Source: Berberis thunbergii (taxonomy: Eukaryota > Streptophyta > Magnoliopsida > Ranunculales > Berberidaceae). Taken from it: 64,000 bases of DNA. Shown piece by piece: positions 1 through 11,783 of the stretch (the stretch's first letter is position 1; each line of letters begins with the position of its first letter). A model generated the notes under the pieces. The model was not told where the DNA came from. It ran no database searches and was given only the letters and a program-made list of their open reading frames with translations. The stretch spans positions 1 to 64,000 of the forward strand of contig QNQO01006973.1 in assembly GCA_003290165.1 (NCBI GenBank). Reading direction: 5' to 3'. The position numbers and the translations under genes were made by a program.

Positions 1-940
1 GAATGCAGGCAGTTTCATCAGCTCACCTCACAAAGACAATTAAGGTGAAATTTCTTCAGTCAATTGGTGTCAGATTGTGTTAATTGCCACGTTGACTCGG
101 GTGACTTTCCTCATTTGTCATCACAAAAATTAGCATTAACCCCTTCAATGTCTGGTTGCATAAACAGATACATTCTTCAATCGTCAGTGAGAAAAATATA
201 GACAGATTTGAGGAGAGCCCAGGCCCGTCCTAATAGGGCCAAGAGGGAGGCTTGGTTAGTCGAAGCCTGTTAAATTAGCCTATGTACTCCTGGTTTGATT
301 GCTCTGAAATCTACTTGCTGGCTTGTTTGTTGGTTCAAGGGGAGGACATTTTGACCCGAACCAATGGGTACCTGTATGGATGGATTCAGGCCTAGAACCA
401 GACCGATTCGGTTTCAGTTTAGGTGTGGTTCTTGGTGTTCCGAACCTAACCCAAACCGAGAATCGAATATTATACATAGTTGTGCAAAATATTGTGAGAT
501 TTTATCCCACATCATCCAAGCTAGCATGGAAATGAGATGCCACTATTGAAAATCACAAGGTTTTATAATTGTTTTAATCTTCCATTAAGTAGAAACCAAA
601 CAAAACAAAAACCTCCTAAAAATTACACAATGGTGAGCCTGTATTGAGTTATAATTTGGCTTGGTGGTTTTACTAGGGAAAGGTTCAGACTTGAGTACTT
701 TTCGGTTTGGTTTTGGATATAGCAGACCTAAACCGAACCCGCCCTGTTGCCATGTCATGTTGGTTATTTCCATGCACCTCCTTAATCTCATGTTTTCGAT
801 GACTACCAACAGCCATGTTAAAAATTCTTGATTATGGTTATTGTTGGGGATGATGGTAAGGTTGAAGAAATCTGACATCGTTGTCCTCCACTGTCTTGGA
901 CTTTCCAAGTAAACTATTCATTTGGATTGCTTCTACTATC
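1..940. other. Non-coding flank without a recognisable gene
   Basis: I see no coding exon here. Two short stretches (about 385-470 and 690-745) have the 'CGGTTTNGGTTT' flavour of the hAT-like repeats seen intact at 37.35 and 56.28 kb, so they may be eroded pieces of related elements. No ends or target duplications are visible. Confidence 0.4.
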
Positions 941-1050
941 ACTCAATTTTTGTACTAATATATGTGTCATCATCACAATAGCTTTTGATATCACAATATT
1001 TAATCGTGTGGTAGACATGATGTCACATCATTGAGTACAAAAAATTGAGT
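941..1050. mobile_element. Small MITE-like inverted repeat
   Basis: About 110 bp bounded by inverted ends reading ACTCAATTTTTGTACT on the left and, read inward from the right, ACTCAATTTTTTGTACT. The similarity continues weakly into TGTSATCAT-type sequence. The size and the ends fit a non-autonomous DNA element, but I find no clear target duplication, so the superfamily is open. Confidence 0.5.
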
Positions 1051-1955
1051 CACAATACAATTTTTTTATTTATAAATATCCTTATTCCTAAGGCACACGA
1101 CTTACATTTTGTTAAATATCCATCTTTAGCAAATATTGAATGTCAAAGTCCCATGCCCAACAAGTTTATTTGGCAGCTCAACCAATAGTAAATGAACTAG
1201 ATCACTAACATCTTTTTATGTATTTGTGGCGTTTTTCTTTTGATTGGATTGAATAACTGGGGTGTCGAGTTAAACCTGAACCTTAAATTTTTTTTTTTTG
1301 TTTTTTTTTTTGTTTTTTGTTTTGTTTAAAGCATATCACATATATATTAAAGAGTTCTAATACAATACTGCAACAAAATTGCTTTAGCAAGATTATGAGC
1401 CCTTTCAGTGAGGTCTCTAGTCATATATTTACAAATGCAACTCTTATCAAAGCAAAAAGCCTAATAACATATAAACCAAGGTTTGCTTACCCATTTGATA
1501 GATTGCAAACGCACAATGACATTTAAGAATGAATTAAGAGTGTTTGAGTCTCCTATGTGGATTCCATTCTTCCAATGATTAGCCTGAATCAAAAGTAGAG
1601 CAGCTTCCGCTACAAAACACTTAGCCATTATGCTATTAACCCCGACCCCAACCGCCCCCTACCACCACAAACACTATTATGTTCCTATTTTAAAAACATG
1701 GCAGTGACCCCCTCTATCCCTGTCTTCATTTTCCCAACCTTTCCTTCCCCTTTGAATTTCACTACCACTACCACCAAATCCATCATCTCCAACCACCACC
1801 ATCACTATGTCCACACCGACATCCACCCCATCCACCACCAGGCCTGATGCCCTAATAAGTTAGGTTTGTGCCAACAGGTGGCCCACGACCACTACCATCA
1901 AACACCACCCGCATCACAAACCCTAAAACTTTTTTGAGTTTAGGATGGGCATATG
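1051..1955. other. Low-complexity intergenic stretch
   Basis: Contains a T-rich run with interspersed G (about 1289-1325) and a C-rich CCACCA-type stretch (about 1640-1930). No exon or element end was recognised. Confidence 0.4.
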
Positions 1956-1963
1956 AGCGTGAT

Positions 1964-2767
1964 TAGGGGTGGGCATCCCATCCCGATTTTTTCTAGGTCT
2001 TTCTATGATTTGATCAAACCCATCCCAACCTCATCCCGATTTAGAGTGGGATGGAGATTCTCAATCCCGCCGATCCCGTCACGTAGTTATTTATTTAATA
2101 TTTATTATTATTAATTTTAATCAAACTACTCTTCTAAAGAAAAGTTTGGATGTGTTGAAATTAAATCATCTAGTGTTTGAAAATTTATTTGCTTGACTTG
2201 GTACTCTTTGTTTTGTGTAGAAACTTCAATTTGGATAATTTAGATCAAATAGAACCCATGAAAATTTATGTTTTTTCACATTTTAAATTGGGTATAAAAC
2301 AATTATTCCTGTAGAAAAATAAAAGAAAATGATGGTTTGAGTTAGTTTTACATGATGAGTTATGTAATTGGAAAACATTGCTCTTAATTATATCTTGTAT
2401 GAATGATATTTCAATTCTTGCGAAAATATGCAAGAAAGATCTATGGAGGGGCTCCTTCCATCTCTCACTATTCACTTGACATACTTAATTCCATTGTAAG
2501 ATAACCATCCGCAAATTTTATGTGACATTTAGTATTGTTATGATGAAAGTTTTATGTACATATATTTGACATTATTTGTGTGTGAGCAATGTGAGATGAA
2601 ATTCTTTGTTGTTTTTTTTTATGAATGACTATTTAGTACATGGTCATCCTGTCTCGAACCCATTTGGGATGGACGATGTCGAGATGAGATCTATCCCATC
2701 TCAATCCCGAATGAACTAGATGAGATAGGGATGAGGTCCATCCCGTCTCATCTCATGCCCACCCCTA
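1964..2767. mobile_element. Non-autonomous hAT element, 804 bp
   Basis: The ends are TAGGGGTGGGCAT and its inverse ATGCCCACCCCTA, the terminal style of plant hAT elements. They are flanked by an 8-bp target duplication with one mismatch: AGCGTGAT at 1956-1963 and AGCGTGAC at 2768-2775. The subterminal regions are rich in CCCATC/GATGGG and TCTCATCCC-type words in both orientations, as expected for transposase binding sites. No transposase is encoded, and the middle is AT-rich filler. Confidence 0.85.
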
Positions 2768-2775
2768 AGCGTGAC

Positions 2776-3077
2776 TGTCACATGCCACCAACTACATGTG
2801 AGGAGCAACTAAATAGACAATAATAATTTAAATGAACTTTTGGGCCATTTAAGTTCTATGGGAGGCCCAATTAGCAAGCAGTTGTATGCTAAAAATAAAA
2901 TAATTTGGTTTGTACATAAGAGAACTGAAAGGGTTTTGGTCATGCACAGTTTTCCCCAAAGTTAGCATATGCAATTATCCTAGTTTACAATGAATATATT
3001 TTAATCATCCAATGGATCATTTGGTGGCTAGAAACAAATATAAAATTAGCATGTTTCTTTTCAAGACTCGTTAAAAA
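2776..3077. other. Spacer between hAT element and Gypsy-1
   Basis: About 300 bp of AT-rich DNA with no recognisable gene. Its last five bases (3078-3082, ACTAT) are the left copy of the Gypsy-1 target duplication. Confidence 0.5.
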
Positions 3078-3082
3078 ACTAT

Positions 3083-3675
3083 TGTGGATGCAAATTTCCA
3101 TCATATCACGTGGAACAATTTACGTAGATAGAAATTAATTCTTGACACCATTGTGGTGTTTGCCACGAGGACTCCGATGCCAAATTTAGAATAATTTCTT
3201 TAGAAAAATGTTTATATCTTTATAGATAATTATAAGTCAGGAAAGTGTTACCTCCATAAAGTTTTGTGTTTGGCTATTTATAGAGGCTGAAAGAGTCAAT
3301 TGTTAGCTAATGAGTGACACACGTGGCGGATGAGTGAAACGCGTGGCAGATGAATGAGTTATCTGCTTGCAAGCAGTTGCAACTTTTTTCATGTAGTTGT
3401 AACTTTCATGGTTGGTTATAACCTCCCATTGGTTGTTGTAACTTCCTATTTGGAGACACCTCTCCTGCAAGCCCGTGTGCTTAGCTGAGCATGGTGGTTG
3501 GTGCTGAACACTACTCCCCTGCTGAGAAAATAGTGTTCTTTCTAGTTTGTATTGGGCTCAGGCTTGGGCCTTCTATACTTGTAGCTTTCCTGGGTGATTT
3601 TTGGGCTTATCGAAAAATGTCCAAATCTTTGGGCTTCTTTATCTAATTGGGCTAAAGGTTATTTTGGCTCTCACA
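3083..3675 (-). repeat. Gypsy-1 3' LTR (left copy)
   Basis: Aligns by eye over its whole length with 25223-25830: same start TGTGGATGCAAATTTCC, same 'GACTCCGATGCC' block, same 'GGCTCAGGCTTGGGCC' block near the right end. Many substitutions and some indels separate the copies, so the insertion is old. Confidence 0.9.
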
Positions 3676-3697
3676 AATTCTCCCCATCTCCTTTGCT
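3676..3697 (-). other. Gypsy-1 polypurine tract
   Basis: On the minus strand the bases just before the 3' LTR read AAAGGAGATGGGGAGAATT, a classic plus-strand priming tract. This fixes the element as minus-strand and the LTR boundary at 3675. Confidence 0.8.
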
Positions 3698-4255
3698 TTT
3701 GACTAAATAATAACTTTTTTTAAACAAATGAGATGTGCCTAAAGAGTCATGCAAAAAATGGATATTTTTGTATTTAGAGATCTTCACTGAGGAATTATAT
3801 TTGAATTAGAAATTCTTTTGTACTTAAACATCTTCACTTGAAGAGTTCTATAAGAACTAGAAGTCTAGATTGAGATAAACTCTCCTCTTCAAATCTTGGA
3901 GAGTTATCTTATTCGCGAATTTACTTTTTAATTCCCCCACACAAAAGAAAGAATTTCTTCTTTCTCCTCTTTCTCCTCCATATCTAAAAATGGTGAAAAA
4001 CAAAAGTTTGCACTTCTTATTCTTTTTTCTCGCTTTGGCTAATTAGAAGGTGATATTTTCTTTTTCATCTTCTTTTTGGCTCATGAAAATACAATCACCT
4101 GCTAGCAGGGTAAGGAGAAGTAAATCAAGGCTTGAGGTATATCAAGACTTCACAAGGTCTACGAGCCTACGATACGTCGCTGGATTTTGGTAGTAAATCT
4201 CCATCATCTTGTGTGAGCACCAAGTTTTGATCCATAAGATAACGTAAAAACATGT
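3698..4255 (-). other. Gypsy-1 3' untranslated region
   Basis: Non-coding sequence between the polypurine tract and the first nested insertion. It holds a loosely duplicated motif (GATCTTCACTGAGGAATT / CATCTTCACTTGAAGAGTT around 3778-3850). No ORF was recognised. The right boundary with the copia relic is approximate. Confidence 0.45.
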
Positions 4256-6165
4256 TCCATTTTTTATCCTCCAACAGTGCTTTTCTCTGACTGGTCAGAC
4301 CACTCCCACCGATCGGTCAGAAACCTTTTTTCTCTGACGCCTCCGTCACCGACTGGTCAAAAACCCCAGAACCCCAACCCCAAGCAGTCACCTCTGCCCC
4401 TGTTCCACCCTTAGACCCCCTCTCCTACATCGTACCTCCACTCATGCCACCCATGAACCATCTTATCTTCATTGATATCATCTTGATGCTCGATTGCCTT
4501 CCCGAACGTCTCACTCATCTGCTTCGAACATTGGGCCTTCTCCAGGTATTATTTACCCCCTTCCTGATTTTCTTTCCTATGACCATTTATCCACCTCTCA
4601 CAAGGCTTACACCATTTCTCTTTCTTTAGTCAAAGAACCCACCAGTTTTATGCAGGCTATGCAGGATCCAAAGTGGCGTCAAGCCATGAGAAGTGAGATT
4701 GATGTTCTAGAAACTAATAACACTTGGATTTTACAACCTCTTTTTCTTGGCAAGCATCCCGTTGGTTGTAAATGGGTCTATAAGATCAAACTTAATCCAA
4801 ATGGTAGTGTTGAGCGCTACAAAGCCCGTCTTGTGGCTAAAGGATAAAGTCAAGTTGAAGGTATTGATTACAAAAAGACCTTTGCTCCTGTTGCTAAATT
4901 GACTACTGTTCATTTTCTCCTTGTCTTGTAGCCACACAGGGTTGGCATTTATGTCAACTTTATCTCAACAATGTTTTTCTTTATCGTGATCTTTTTTTAG
5001 GATGTGTACATAAGTCTTCTTCCTGGATTCGGCCGAAAAGGGGGAGACTCGAGTATGCGAGTTGAACAAGTCCTTATATGGTCTCAAGCAAGCCTCGAGA
5101 CAATGGTTCCTTGAGTTATCCTCTGCTCTCATATCAGTAGGCTACAATTAGTCTAAGGCTGATTACTCATTATTCGTCTGATCAAAGGGTAACAACTTTA
5201 TTGCAATTCTTGTATATTTTGATGATGTAATATTGGCAGGTAATGATCTCCAATACATTGAAAAAATAAAATAATTTCTAGCTGCAAAGTTCAAGCTCAA
5301 AGATTTAGGAAAATTAAAATATTTTCTTGGCATTGAAGTCGCGAGGTCATCCAAATGGATTGTTTTATCTCAACGAAAATATGCACTTGAAATATTGGAG
5401 GACATAGGGTATCTTGGAACAAAGCCTTCACGTTATCCTATGGATAAAAACTTGGTGCTCACACAAGATGATGGAGATTTACTACCAAATCCAGCAATGT
5501 ACCACAGACTTGTTGGAAGGTTGATATACTTAACGATCACGAAACAATATTTGGTTTATTCTGTACATGTCCTATGTCAGTTTATGGACAAGTCCAGAAT
5601 ACCACATTTGGATGCTGCACACAAGGTTTTGAGGTATATCAAGGCTTCACCAAGGCAGAGTATTTTTTCTCTTCCACCAACTCATTACAGTTGAAGGCAT
5701 ATTGTGATGCAGATTGGGCTAGATGTAGAGATACTAGGAGATCCATTACAAGTGATTGTCTCATGCTCAGCAATTCACCAATTTCTTGGAAAGCTAAGAA
5801 ATAGATTACAGTTGAAGCAAAATATAGGGCCATGGCTTCCACATGCTGCGAGTTAACTCGGTTGATGTACATTCTTAATGATTTGCATTTTAATCATCCT
5901 CATACAACCCTTTTGTTTTGTGACAACAAGGTTGTACTCCATATTGTATCTAATCCGGTTTTTCATGAGCGAATGAAGCATATCAAGATTGTTTGTCTCT
6001 TGATTAGAGAGAAGATACAAGAGGGTACTATTTAGCCTGAGCATGTTGGAACACTACATCAACTGGCAGATTTGTTCACTAAAGCTTTGAGCACTTATCA
6101 ATTTGATAATCTTCTTACCAAGGTGGGTGTTACAAACATACACTCCAACTTGAGGGGAGTGTTAA
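4256..6165 (+). pseudogene. Copia-1: decayed Ty1/copia pol (RT and RNase H)
   Basis: The 5' part of this plus-strand copia (gag, protease, integrase) is missing. It opens in the proline/serine-rich linker, then shows the N-terminal RT signature at about 4660-4850 ([33 protein letters not shown]), followed by stops and frameshifts through the rest of RT. The RNase H tail is readable: [10 protein letters not shown] (about 5692), ISWKAKK, CDNKVVLHI (about 5926) and LADLFTKAL (about 6064). The stop after LVAKG and shifts near 4930 and 5150-5400 show it is long dead. It ends at a purine tract TTGAGGGGAG. Confidence 0.88.
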
Positions 6166-6400
6166 CTTTTTTTTCTTTATCCAGCGATGCACGATGAGTG
6201 GGGTGGTAACTATGGATTTAAATCTAAAATAGAATTCCATCCACCTGATATTCATGTAATTAATACATAATATATCCCTTAATTTATATATATTAGTGTT
6301 TCGATTATTATATTTTATTCTAATTATTTCGTTTTTATGTCTTTGTAGGAATTTGAGCATGAACGATGAAATCACATTAAGGCAACAATTTGAGGAATGA
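6166..6400 (+). repeat. Probable start of Copia-1 3' LTR
   Basis: TGTTAAC follows directly on the purine tract TTGAGGGGAG, the expected geometry for the 3' LTR of a copia element. There is no second LTR to compare because the 5' half of Copia-1 is absent, so the right end is a guess. Confidence 0.5.
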
Positions 6401-8050
6401 TCAATTGGTTGATTCTAGTGGTGGTACAAAGTAGCGGGTCACATGTCTAAACCTAACCCAAACAAACCTAGGTCCACCTAATTTAACGTAAGCCCAAGCC
6501 CAAAAGTTGACCTAGAAACCCAAACCCAACCTAACAAGGAAATAGGAGAACCCTATTTAGGTTTCCTCTTTCATTTCTCTTCCGCCCTCTTTTTTCCTAC
6601 GTTTCTTTCTCCTTCTCTCTTTTCCAACCACCAGCCATCACTATCTCCTCTCTTCCTCCACTTCCCTATTTTCTTCTCTTTCTTTTGGCCGCTATCACGA
6701 ACCAATAGCAGAGCACAAAACAGGGAGGTGCTCCCTGTTTTCTACCTCTTTCTCCTCCCTGTTCCATCACGCCAAGCCAACGACACCGCCCCTACTTCAT
6801 CCATGCAACCAAATAGAGCAGCAACAAAGGAGGCCGCACAACACCTCCGTCTCCTGTTACTCTGTCTCGCGACCAACTAACAACCCACACACACCACCAT
6901 CATCACCGAAGCTTTCTCTTTCACACTCGTTATCTTGTTCCCCTCTAGTGTCTCTCTCTCTTGCAAGTTCAGCGAAAAAGAAGAAGGACACAAGTAGCAG
7001 CATAAACAAGGAAACATGGAGCACCTCCCTATTTCACTCCCCTTTTCTCTTCCTCTTTCTCGTATTTCTCTCTCCTGTTCTTCCCTCACACTCTCTCTCT
7101 TGCAGGTATCAGAACCAAACGGAAAAGAAGAACGAGGAGCACGTAGGAAGAAGAGCGAGGAGTGACTCGTTGGAGGCGAAAAGCGCAGTCTTCTGGCGGG
7201 AACCAACAGACATTTGAATCTCAAGCTATTAACACCCCGGTTGCTTACTTGTACCGCCACAGTCTCCTAGCAGCCCTTCGCGTCGTGTAATCGCACGGGA
7301 ACTGATGGATTCCACCTACACCAGTGCTGTGACATCATCCACCATGATCTTCTAGACCCCTCGTCGAGGCGAAGATGAAACCACAGGTTTCCTAGAGTTT
7401 TTCGTATCTAAATTTATTGTTTTCTATATGTTTGAACGTTAAACACAGTTGATTTCTGAATTTCAATAATTTTCTTTCACTGATTATATCCAGAATAATT
7501 ATTTAGACTAATTGGTAGTTAGAAGTTCCCTTTGTTGACAATCGAAGTCTGCTTTAATCAATTAATTTGAATCTGTGATTGTGTGTGTGTAAAAAGACAT
7601 GCAATGCTAGGGGTTTAGAATTAGTTAAAATAAACTTGTGATTGTGTGTGTCGTAGAAAGACATGCAATGGTAGGGGTTTATGCCTTTGCTGAAATCAAT
7701 TGCAAATGTATATTAATCTTTAGATTAGTTGTGTTGATTCTTGAAAACAATATTTTAGATTGCACGAATCTCGAAGAACATGTGGTGGATTCAATGTCTC
7801 GATTTACTCTCTTATTATCTTACCAGTTTAATTTTAGTTGTTCAAGTTAGTTCTCCTAATTTAGTAATTTCCATCTAAAGCAACCCCCAACTCTAAATTA
7901 GTTTAAATAAATCTTAGAATTTGATTGTCTCGTCAATTATCGTAAGATCGACCCGTATTTGCCACTGTCTGCTAGTTAGACAGCAGTGCACTTGCAGTAT
8001 TACAAGTAGGGTTTATTACCTTATTAATTTAGGTTAATAAAATCTCCATC
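6401..8050. other. LTR/leader-like non-coding block, unclassified
   Basis: A pyrimidine-rich stretch (about 6550-7110, CTCTTTCTC-type) is followed by GGTATCAGAACC at about 7105, which resembles a Met-tRNA primer site, and then AT-rich sequence. Near 7945-8010 the minus strand carries a module (GCAAGTGCACTGCTGTCT ... ACGGGTCGA) that recurs at 39.9 kb. This looks like retrotransposon LTR or leader material nested in Gypsy-1, but no paired LTR or target duplication was found. Confidence 0.3.
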
Positions 8051-8109
8051 ACCACCTTCTTTTTGTCGGTTGCTATGTTTCTTATTTATCCGGCGATGCA
8101 TCACGAGCA

Positions 8110-8410
8110 TGGTGCGTGATCACTGACTGTCGACGGTATTGAAGGAGATGATTTTAGGCTAACTTCCCATCTTCTCTTTTTGTATCATGGTGATGAACAA
8201 CAAATGAACGTTTGTCATTATTGGGCGATCGTCGACTGTCGACGGTGGTGAAAGAAATGATTTTGGGTTTATTATCCATCTTCTCTTTCTGTATCAAAGT
8301 GATGAACAATAGATGAATCGCCATTGCTGATCTCGATTGTCGATGGTGGTGAAAGGAATTGATCAACGATGAATACTCATCGTCGATGGTAGTGGAAGGA
8401 ACTACTGACT
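8110..8410. repeat. Imperfect tandem repeat, ~115-bp units
   Basis: Repeated words in order: GACTGTCGACGG, GGTGAAAGRAATGATTT, CCATCTTCTCTTTYTGTATCA, GTGATGAACAA. Two good units (about 8125-8235 and 8236-8340) and a degraded third (to about 8410) are visible. No coding function is apparent. Confidence 0.7.
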
Positions 8411-8779
8411 GTCAGCAATGATGAAAGCTCGCCATGTGTAGACTTTAAAAGGCTACATTGTGGTCTGTTTCCCACAATTCTTTATTCAATTTTCTATTAA
8501 ATCTTCACCAATCATAATGAACACTTCCCACCATGGTTTTGTTTGTTGTTGTGTGGATGTTGTGTTTTTGTTGTTTGTCAATTGGAAAAGAAAGGGGAAT
8601 AGTTGCAAGGGGGAAAAGCATGTGTGCAAGTGCACCCCTCGTTTTTGCTATTTTCAACCATTTTTTTTATTTTTTTATTTTTTGAAGTATGTTTAACTGA
8701 CGTCTTCCATACCAAAAACTATGCATGAGTAATAAACTTAGTGAAATACATTCACAAAAAATTTACCATATATGCATGG
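8411..8779. other. Spacer without recognised features
   Basis: AT-rich, with a T-rich run near 8650-8690. I see no exon, element end or repeat. Confidence 0.35.
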
Positions 8780-9252
8780 ATGTACCTTTCACCTATTGAG
8801 AAAAGGATGCGCCTTTCGGTTGAGAAGGGGATGTATTCTTTCATTTGCCAATGAGTGGTACTTTACCCTTCACTTACTGAGGAGAGGTAGACCATGTACC
8901 TGCTGAGTATGGTTTACCTTTCGCTTGTTGAGGAAAGGTATACTATGTTTTACTTATAAGAATAAATGTCTTACCTTCTACTTATATGAAAGAATAGTTG
9001 TTCCATAAATTGTTGTACAAGAAATGACATCAAACATGAGTCGTGATCTACAATTTTCCCTTCTGCCAAGTGGGGAATCTTGGCAGAATCGTGAGTGAGA
9101 ACTCAGTCTTGGGTTGTATCATACACACTCTCATCTACTGAAGAGAGATATGTTTTTTATTTGAAAAAAATACAATTACAACCTTTATAAGACTTTTACA
9201 TTCATCGACTGAAGAAAAAAAATGTAGCGCTTACACATTTCCTATAGATATG
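8780..9252 (-). repeat. Short dispersed motif cluster in Gypsy-1 3' region
   Basis: A motif of the type CCTTTCRCYTRTTGAGGAAAGGTA recurs at irregular ~40-60 bp spacing (about 8786, 8812, 8868, 8925), with relaxed versions (TACTGAAGAGAGATA, GACTGAAGAAAAA) to about 9225. A further related piece (CTCTACTGGAAAGGGTA) lies at about 12470, on the far side of Gypsy-2. This suggests one ancestral repeat-bearing 3' UTR, now interrupted. Confidence 0.55.
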
Positions 9253-9690
9253 TGATGCAGTCATTTTCCGCTCCCTGCTTTGGCCTGATCCTGTGGACCT
9301 GCGCAAGTAACGCACTTGAGCCATGGACCACCATTGTGGTGACTGATGACACTCTGATGTTAAAGTCAGACAGGGATCTAAGGAAGGTGTAATGTTGTAA
9401 GCATGGAATTTGTAGCATACCTTAGCTTACCAAACTCATGTCTTATTTATAGTGCAGAAGTCCCGGTTCGACCAAGCCATCAATGGCGTAGTTTAGGAAG
9501 GAGATCTTCGTGGAGGTCCTTCTCTAATTAGGAGTCGTGCTATAAGAGGGAAGTTCCTTGTTAACCCTGTGCTCCTACATAGGGGGGAGATAGTTTCCTA
9601 TCTGAGGGTATTTCGTAAAAGGAAGTTTCCCTATGTGATATTTATTCTGGTTTTTGCTTCCTAGTTGGAAGCAGAGAGTTGTTAGATAGG
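9253..9690 (-). repeat. Gypsy-2 3' LTR, truncated
   Basis: Parallels 11784-12220 (GACTCCGATG-type block, TCTTATTTATAGTG, GGCGTAGTTTAGGAAGGAG, TATCTGAGGGTATTTCGTAA) but stops matching after GCAGAGAGTTGTT, where it joins integrase sequence. The U3 end was lost in a deletion. Confidence 0.8.
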
Positions 9691-11550
9691 GGATCAACTT
9701 CGACCCACTTGGTGAAGTAGTCGATAGTCACAAGAAAGAATTTTTTACCGGCTGATGCTGGGAGCGGTCCGACAATGCCCATTCAACATTGCGCGAACGA
9801 CCACGGATTAGTCATCAGAGTTAGTGGCTGGGCCGACATATGCTTGTACGACGCGAACCTCTGACATTTGTTGCACTTGCGGACAATATCTTTGGTGCCT
9901 CGCTGATGGTCGGCCAATAGTATCCCAGAGTTAAAGCTTTATGGGCGAGGGTTCTCCCACCCGAATGATTTCTGCATATACCGTTATAGATTCTTCCCAG
10001 GACCTGGCTTACCTCTGGAAGTGATAGACATCGGAGTAGGGATCCCGTCACTGATCTCTTGTATAACTTGTCTTTTAGGTGTACCTTGCTGTTCTATTTT
10101 TGAGTCTTCTCCTTTAGACCTTCTTAGTTGGTAGGGCTCCGGTTGCTATATATTCCAATTCGGCTAGGTTTCCATAGTGCATACATCTCTATGTTCTTCT
10201 TCGTCAAGGCTTGATTGCTTTTGGTATTCAATGAGGCCGCTGGAGATTTCGTCTATAGTAGAGGCTTCTTTAGCTAGCGCATCATGTCTTTTGTTGTTGT
10301 CATGGGGGCACTGTATGAGTTCGCAGTTCTTGAACCTGCCCATTATGCCAAGTACTTTGTTGCGGTAAGCTATCATGCAGGGGTCTTTGCTGTTGAAATC
10401 CCCATTAACCACCAGTCTTGAGTCAATGTATGTCGTTAGGCGATCTATATCGATCCCTAATGTAAGCTTTAGGCCGGACAAGAAGGCTTCGTATTCAGCC
10501 TCGTTGTTTGAAGTGGGGAATTCGATACTGACTCTCTTTTCGAGAGTGAAGCTGCTGGGGGAGCGGAGCGTGATCCTGGCTCCGCTTGCCTTCCTAGTCG
10601 AAGACTCGTCGCAACGCAAGATCTATGCTTGGACATTCAAATTCAAGGCTTGGTGGTCTATCTTTGGCTCTACTCCGTTGGTGACTCAGCAATGAAATCT
10701 GCCAACGCCCGGGATTTAATGGTGGTTCTTGGAGCGTAGTTTATGTTAAATTGTCTGAGCTCTACTGACCATTTCACCATCCTGCTCGATAGCTCGGGTT
10801 TATGTAATACTGAGCGAAGTGGATGCTTGGTTAGGAAAGTTATAGAGTGGGTCTGAAAATTGAGCCTCAGTTTCTTGGAGGATATGGCTAGTGCTAGAGC
10901 TAGAGCTAACTTTTCCAGGTCTGGATTGCGTGCTTCTTCTTCTACGAAAGTTTTGCTGATGTAATACACTGGTATTTGGGCCCCTCGGTCGTCTTGTACG
11001 GGGGTTGAACCGACAGCGTGTCTGGAAATAGACAAATACAAGTAGAGTGTTTCCTTTTTCACAAGTTTCAAGGGTAGCTCTGGACTCCCCATGTACGTTT
11101 TCAGGCTCTGAAAGGCTTGTTTGCACTCTTCGTTCTTAGAAAATCCTTTGCTCATTCTTAGTATCTTAAAGAAAAGAAGGCATTTGTCGGACGACTTCGA
11201 TATAAATTTGTTGAGTGTTGTTATCCTCCCAGTCAGGCTCTGGACGTCTTTGATGTTGGCCGGGGCTTTCATGTCGAGAAGGACTTGAATCTGTTTTGGC
11301 TCGGCTTCGATTCCCTTTTTGTTTATCATATAACCTAGGAATTTTTCAGACTCGACTCCGAACGTGCACTTTTGTGGGTTGAGCTTCATCTAGTATTTCT
11401 TGAGTTCGTTGAATGCTTCAATGAGATCATGCATGTGGTCGGGGCTGTGGAGGCTCTTGACCAACATGTCGTCTATATAGACCTCCATGTTTCTGCCGAT
11501 TTGTTATTTGAACATTCGATTAACCAGCCGTTGGTATGTAGCGACTGCAT
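9691..11550 (-). pseudogene. Gypsy-2 pol remnant: RT end, RNase H, second RNase H, integrase start
   Basis: Read right to left. RT palm end at about 11550-11440 (TYQRLVNRMFK, then a stop, then MEVYIDDMLVKS with the YIDD active site). RNase H/connection 11389-10670 (CTFGVESEKFLGYM, SLTGRITTLNKFISKS, VYYISKTF, ALADFIAE). RNase H-like domain 10619-10164 (NNEAEYEAFLSGLKLT, DSRLV, DALAKEAS). Integrase N-terminus and core start 10051-9690 (RNHSGGRTLAHKAL, GYYWPT, then the FTKWVE-type core motif in another frame). The integrase catalytic core is cut short. Several stops and frameshifts are present, so the remnant is non-functional. Confidence 0.87.
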
Positions 11551-11708
11551 TCGTGGATCAAACTCAGAGTCCATTGGTGTGTCGTTGTTCCGGGAGCGCA
11601 AACTTGATGCTCATGCATTATCCGCGTTATCGAGGGTGGTGAAGCAACGTCAGGCTGAGCGCTCGATGCTACCCCTCGCTCTCCCTTATTGGGTGATCTA
11701 GTCACCAT
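11551..11708 (-). pseudogene. Gypsy-2 gag start, fused by deletion to RT
   Basis: An ATG at 11708 opens MVTRSPNKGERGVASS..., a typical gypsy gag N-terminus placed shortly after the primer-site region. Near residue 50 it runs straight into RT motif TYQRLVN, which normally lies more than a thousand codons downstream. The rest of gag, the protease and the RT fingers are gone. Confidence 0.75.
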
Positions 11709-11783
11709 CTCTCTGTGTTTCGAAGGGAGACGATGCTAGTGAAAAGTTAGGAACTTTGTTCGTCCCCACGGACTACGCCAAAC

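Noticed and set aside
6877..7260. 127-codon minus-strand ORF and an overlapping plus-strand ORF
   Set aside because: Both come from the pyrimidine-rich leader-like block; the composition is low-complexity and no motif is present.
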